Origin: Panax quinquefolius
Taxonomy: Eukaryota; Streptophyta; Magnoliopsida; Apiales; Araliaceae
Length of the DNA: 64,000 nucleotides
Direction of reading: 5' to 3'
Assembly (NCBI GenBank): GCA_020205615.1
Contig: CM035170.1
Span: 116,110,213-116,174,212, forward strand
Position numbers and translations under genes: made by a program. The notes under the pieces are model-generated. The model was not told where the DNA came from. It was given only the letters and a program-made list of their open reading frames with translations, and did no database searches. Positions 59,259 to 64,000 of this stretch are shown here, in pieces (position 1 is the first letter of the stretch; each line of letters begins with the position of its first letter).

Positions 59259-61805
59259 TGATCACCAAGAATGGAAAGAGAGGTATTTTTGAAAAATTAC
59301 AAATACCACATACCATGCCCACACGGTGTACCAAAATTTGGAAGAGGACTTAGACTAGCAAGACATCTAAAATTATCTGGTCTACTTGTGTCGAGAATTG
59401 CAGGTTACTTCTTACAGTTCACGAGTTTAGTAGACTCTTACTAGTAAATTGACATTATTCATATGATGTAGCAAACCATTATTCATTTAGATTTAGATTT
59501 TCATCTTCATTTTTTTGATGCAATCTTAGTTTTTTAATCCATATTTTGATATAAATTAATCGCATAACACAAACCTTGCTTATTTATTCAGCTTCCAAAG
59601 CCTAGGCCTCCAACAAAATGGGAAGAGTTCGCAAAAAAGAAAGGTTAGTTAATGACGATCTCACCTGTTTGAAGCACAATTTCTTAAGGAATATATTTTG
59701 TTTCCAAATACTTGTGGTGAACTACAATGTTTTTGAGACATCACACAGGCATCCAAAATCGTAAGAAAGACAAGCAAGTATTTGATGATCAAACTGGCAC
59801 TTGGAAGCGCCGTTATGGATATGATCGTGTAAATGATGATAATGATGTCCCAATTATTGAAGCAAAGATGACTGATGGTATGAATGTTGACTATTTCTAG
59901 TTTTTATTTGGCTAATTTATTTTTATAATTTATGTATCAAAGTTTAATATGTGGTAGAATTCAGATGATAGATGTCATGTAATACAAAAAGATAGAAAGA
60001 TTACGGAGATGCTATTTTGTTCTCTATAGCAACCATATCATAGACATCACATTATCAAATTATCCACCCTCCCTTGTGGCAATTAGTTCCCCGAGCGCAA
60101 ACCACACTTTCCCTTTGAATCGATTATAAGATTTCGATATGTTGAAGTAGATTTATAATTTTTTTTTGCAGAGCCAGGACAGGACCCTTTTGCTAAGAGA
60201 CGAGCAGAAAAGAAGCAGCGAGTAGAAAAGCAAGAAAAAAATAGGCTATATAATTTAAAAGAAGCTGCAAAAGTTGGTGCCCTACCAAGGTTTTCACCCT
60301 TCTCTGTGCTAATTGTAAATTTTGAGTGCTTGAAATGGAAAGAGAGTTTATAGGTTTTAATAATGTTGCATAAGCAACAATCTGGCTGTTCGTTGATAGA
60401 ATACCATTCCACAGAACAATCTTGTGTACCTTGAAGCTGCCATCTTCCTGTGTTGATTGCATCGGTATACTCTATTTTGACGATTTCTTCTACGTTATAG
60501 CATATGGTGTTTCCTATGTGCACGGGAACACTGGTTATGAATTATTTGTTTGCCTTTCTGCTAGTAAAATATCTCCAAAATTTTATGGAGTCTCTGTGAG
60601 GCTTCTATTCAAATCATGATCGGATTGTTTAAAACCCTCAAGCCTTTTCAATTGGAAGCCTATGTGTGCTCATGCTCCAGACCAACTAGATCACTTGTAC
60701 AATCTAATCTTGTGTCAAATACTGATGACTCCATATTTGATAGGGAGTCGCACTGTCTATAATTTGATAAATAAATATTAATGTTCTTCTAGCTATTACT
60801 GTATGTATATATGTGTGTTATTAACCATTATTAGTCTTCAACATTTTTTCTTCATTATGTTGTCAGGATCCTAAAATATAATTTGTTTTGTGCAATTAGT
60901 AAGGAGCATTGGTATTCATTTTATGGGAGACTAAGGACTCCTTGAAATTATAGTAATATATGTTTATTTTCATTTTTCTTTGTAGGTTCCATCCCTGAGA
61001 CTTTTAACCAACTCTCCTTTGTGAGTGGGGAAGTACATGCCTGTTTATGTGTTTGTTAAAGTAAATGCAATAATAAAATATTCTTGAGCATGTTGCATAA
61101 AAAAGCAGTGTTTAATCTTGATTTGTAATGCTAAATCTAAGTGAGTTCTCTTCTGCACAGCCATGTTCAACTTGCTGCCACAGCATTACCTATAACAGGA
61201 ACCCAAGCTGCACCTAGAAAAGTTAGCAAGGATGAATTACAGAATGTTGCTGGAATGGCAGCGACTGCAACCGCTAGTGGTGGTACATTTGACAAGAAGT
61301 TACTTGGAGAGAAGCCCCCTAAACATGAAAAGAAGTATCGAAAGGTCTGTTCACTTGCCGAATTCCTGGTCATTCCCATGATTATGCATCTACTGCTGTG
61401 TTAATTTTAGTTATACTCTTTTAATTTGGATTCAGTTCTTAGCGGTGGTGGAAGGATCAGGAATGGGCTCGTTAGAGAGGCAACAAACTGATAAAATTCT
61501 GAACAAGTTAATGTCCAAGAATTCCCATGAAATACTGAATGTTGACAAGGTATTCACATCTCTTTTAACTGATCTTCCAGAATCGTAGTTTGCATAAACA
61601 TGTGCACTCAATAGATCCTTTAATTGTTTAAATGTCTATTTTTTGGATATAGGCTGTTAACATGTACAATGTGAAGAAGGAAAAGAAAGGAAGAAGAAAT
61701 CAACAAGGGAAGTCCTCATCCACCTCGAGCAAGTTGAAAACAAAGAAAAGCCCTTACAAGAAAATGTCAAAGAAGGGATCTTCATTTAAAGGGAAGTCGA
61801 AATGA
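55941..61805 (+). CDS. RRS1: RRS1-like ribosome biogenesis regulatory protein
   Basis: Nucleolar factor for 60S assembly that in yeast, with Rpf2, brings the 5S RNP into the pre-ribosome (not the plant immune receptor of the same name). Eight exons: 55941-56026, 58372-58522, 59592-59643, 59749-59877, 60172-60289, 61161-61344, 61436-61549, 61653-61805. All introns are GT-AG, phases agree, and the 987-nt sum gives 328 aa plus TGA. Landmarks in order: [115 protein letters not shown] (basic), [17 protein letters not shown], and a Lys/Ser-rich tail (about 285-328). The long first intron (2.3 kb) holds a G-rich run at 57987-58020, and intron 2 holds a MITE. Length and motifs are normal for the family; it appears functional. 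Confidence 0.95.
57987..58020 (+). repeat. (GGGGT)n / G-run in RRS1 intron 1
   Basis: Four to five GGGGT units end in a run of nine G, on the sense strand of intron 1. At least five G-tracts of four or more lie within 34 bp, which satisfies a G-quadruplex pattern in DNA and pre-mRNA. Confidence 0.9.
59072..59205. mobile_element. MITE in RRS1 intron 2
   Basis: GGTCTCAAATGATGTGGC (59089-59106) and its exact complement GCCACATCATTTGAGACC (59182-59199) enclose about 75 bp. The left end continues outward as AGGGGTCTCAAAATTTT. A (TA)n tract (59213-59255) follows. It is a short non-autonomous inverted-repeat element without coding sequence. Confidence 0.7.
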
Positions 61806-62820
61806 AATTATCTTTTATGACTATTGATGTGGCACGAAGCTTTTTTGTTAGGACGGGTATTAAAAGTTGTCAATCAGGACGAAGATAAACATAATTTATT
61901 GTAAGCTTTGTTTTTATTATTCATCTTTTTTGGCCCAAGGAAATTTTGTTGTCTACTTTATATACTGAATCATATGATGATGTTGACTGTTGAGGAAGAA
62001 GATTAAAGGCAAACCCAAATCTTTCTTTCGCTACTTCAATCAATTTGACTTGTGTAATTTGTGATTAAATTCTCTCTTTCTCCAAGTTCTTTGGCCGTCT
62101 ACCGAGGAATGTGGGGTTCATGGAAAGTTACCGCTTGTTGTATTTTCCAAATTGACCGTGAAAGTAGTTATGTCATCTATATTTCGAAAAGGTATATTAC
62201 TAGTTGAAGGTGTTAATATGTTTTATGCATATACATGTTTTCAGCTTAAATCTCATCATAAAATTTGCATTCATTCATATGGGTCTTCTACAGTGTGAGA
62301 TTTTTTTTTAATATGAGCAAATTTCTTAACAATATACAGTATACAAATCAACCCTTTAGCCGCAAACTGATCCTTCTAATTTGAAAAAACGGTGAGTGAT
62401 CTCCATCGAAGAATCTAAATCAATTTCACATTTCAAGGACGGCGAAAAGAGCTTTCGTTTCATTTACCCATCTCCACTCTTATGCTTCTGAGTGATGACA
62501 ACGACAAGTCTTGGCGATGGTGACAGCCTAGGGACAAAAATTAAGTTGAATATGATGAAAAAAGGATGGCTGGGACCTATGACTTCATAACCGTGTTTGT
62601 TGTACATTCAATTCTCAATTTCACACATTATGGGGCAGCAAAGCTTTGAAACATAACATGATAACAAACAGCGAAAGCAAAATTTCTCTGCCTCCTCATG
62701 TATCTACCCAAAAAGAAAAAGAAGTCGATGAACTATAATAAACTACAAACAAATCACACAAACCAAAATGAGATAATTCTATGGTTGGAGACAATATAAG
62801 AGCAAGTGGGTAAGTAACCC
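61806..62820. other. RRS1 3' flank, no gene
   Basis: Begins with the RRS1 3' UTR. The remainder is AT-rich without recognisable coding or RNA genes. Confidence 0.6.
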
Positions 62821-62828
62821 TCATTTGG

Positions 62829-63124
62829 CCACTCGGCACCGCTTACAAATTCTGTCACAAATCATCGGAAAACAGAACGCTGCTGTTTTACCAGAAGCAG
62901 TTTGAGCACAAGCCATTAAAGTCCCTCCCGGCCATCGCCACCGGGATGGCGTGGCGCTGAATGGGGGTCGGCTTGACATACTTGCACCTCTTAATGTCAG
63001 CAAATGAATTCGCGGGTGGTGGTATATCTAACCTACTAGCTTCAACAGGAATATCTTCATAAGCGTCAAAATTAATACCATTTTCAACATCCAAATGGTC
63101 CGGGGTTATCATGGAATGAACCAA
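62829..63124 (-). pseudogene. Fragment of a DED1/DDX3-type DEAD-box RNA helicase
   Basis: The minus-strand text covers the segment just before and including the helicase core start: GINFDAYEDIPVEAS, then NSFADI joined directly to KRCKYVKPTPIQRHAIPVAM (Q motif), AGRD, and in the next frame LMACAQTASGKTAAFCFPMI (Walker A, AQTASGKT). Two lesions: about 10 residues (the usual DLGEAL...NI stretch) are missing between FADI and KRCKY, and one extra T in GACTTTAATGG shifts the frame. The DEAD motif and all later domains are missing. No introns are seen within the fragment. It is a non-functional piece of a plant RH11/RH37/RH52-like gene. Confidence 0.88.
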
Positions 63125-63817
63125 ATGTGGAGTATATATATCTATAAGATGAATGGACAGAGAAGAAAGGTGATTGGTGCATTGTGAGGACTGAGTGTAG
63201 AGAAATTGTACAATTCACGTGTAAACTGGCCCAATTTGGGATTAACGTGAAATATTCCAACACTGAGGATTAAGTGTAGTTGAGAACAGATCCTCTGTCT
63301 TTATTTTTCTTGTCTACTTGTGTCTCCCAACTTAAATTTTGATCCTTAACATTTTACTTAACACTAATTAACTCTAAAATTAAATAAAAGGTTAAATGTC
63401 AAAATTTAAATAAAAGGACACAAGGGATGATCTGCTCTCATTGCGATAATGAGCTTGGGTTACCCAACCATTTTTGAAAGTAGAGATGAAGCTAGGCCTG
63501 GAGAGAGAGAATGAAGAGAATCGTGAGTGTGGTGGTTAGTTTTAGGAAACTAATCTACCCAATTTTTTTACATGAAAATATCAAATTTTTTTATAAAATT
63601 ATCAATTATCTAATTTTATAATAATAACATTATGATAAAATTTAAAATATTACTCTACAATTTTAGAATTATATAATAAATACTACTACATAAAATAACA
63701 CAATGTATATTAACAAATTCAATATCCCCGTATTAAACTACGGAGGAGGCGAGATGTTTTAAACCGTTCCTTACCGTTCGATAAAGGGACATAACCTTAT
63801 TGTTAGGACCGTTGGCT
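63125..63817. other. AT-rich intergenic sequence and upstream region of the last gene
   Basis: No coding feature supported. The 100 bp before 63818 are GC-richer and include CCTTACCGTTCGATAAAGGG, a possible promoter-proximal region of the gene entering at the right edge. Confidence 0.5.
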
Positions 63818-63859
63818 ATGTATTATCAGTCACTATATTTCCAGAGGGAGAAAGAGAGA

Positions 63860-63993
63860 ATGAGAGCTGAAAAGATCTGGAACGCCATGGAAGTTGCAGG
63901 GGACGCTCGTGAGAACTGTAACACGGAGATTCATTATTCTTCTCTTACCGTCGACCACACTCTCGCTCTTCATCAAATGAAACCTCGCATCGT
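63860..63993 (+). CDS. First coding exon of an unrecognised gene, cut by the window end
   Basis: ATG at 63860 follows a GAGAAAGAGAGA leader and opens MRAEKIWNAMEVAGDARENC, ending ...TVDHTLALHQMKPRI. A strong donor GTAAGTT starts at 63994, so the exon is 134 nt and ends in phase 2. An in-frame upstream ATG at 63818 would add 14 residues (MYYQSLYFQREKER); I prefer 63860 because of the purine-rich leader before it. I do not recognise the family from 44 residues. Composition is coding-like (few stops, GC higher than flanks). The rest lies outside the window. Confidence 0.55.
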
Positions 63994-64000
63994 GTAAGTT

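Noticed and set aside
60083..60523. Minus-strand ORF of 146 codons inside RRS1 intron 5 and exon 5
   Set aside because: It is partly the antisense of RRS1 exon 5, and the remainder has no recognisable family.

Overview
The window is nuclear DNA of a flowering plant, most likely a eudicot. It has spliced genes with plant-type introns, plant-specific protein families (a PLS-class PPR protein) and dense nested LTR retrotransposons, and it is AT-rich with many (TA)n tracts. I cannot name the species.

Bases 1-38,000 are a retrotransposon graveyard. Bases 1-14,900 hold a decayed Ty3/gypsy element of Tat type: reverse transcriptase/RNase H, a second RNase H, integrase, and on the opposite strand a downstream ORF with plant-mobile-domain traits. 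Its integrase is split by two copies of a long non-coding LTR lying head to head (2145-6716). The same LTR family (starts TGTAAGACCCC or TGTAAAACCCC, ends GGCGTCACA, TATA box inside) recurs at 16509, 20561, 24045, 27348, 31310 and 35655. It is associated with gag and, in one copy, protease remnants. Copies sit inside older elements: an LTR element flanked by TCACG, a small terminal-inverted-repeat element, and an inverted-repeat element ending in GGGTAAAATAC.

Bases 38,000-64,000 are genic. In order: a PPR gene with one frameshift (+, 39365-41715); SNU13 (-, 43103-44596, intact, 129 aa); a SEC11-type signal peptidase gene (+, 44768-48376) with three disabling lesions; an intact DnaJ/DUF1977 gene (-, 51565-52656, 363 aa); the ribosome biogenesis gene RRS1 (+, 55941-61805, eight exons, 328 aa, intact); a DEAD-box helicase gene fragment (-, about 62829-63124); and the first exon of an unrecognised gene running off the right edge (+, 63860-63993).

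The genes are a housekeeping cluster with no shared pathway: splicing and snoRNP, ER signal-peptide cleavage, ER-membrane co-chaperone, ribosome assembly. SNU13 and the SEC11 copy are divergent, with only 171 bp between start codons. The most notable signals are the head-to-head LTR hairpin, the antisense mobile-domain ORF, the palindromic retroelement nest at 27.1-37.4 kb, the chimeric LTR, and the broken SEC11 copy, whose frameshift falls on its catalytic-serine motif.
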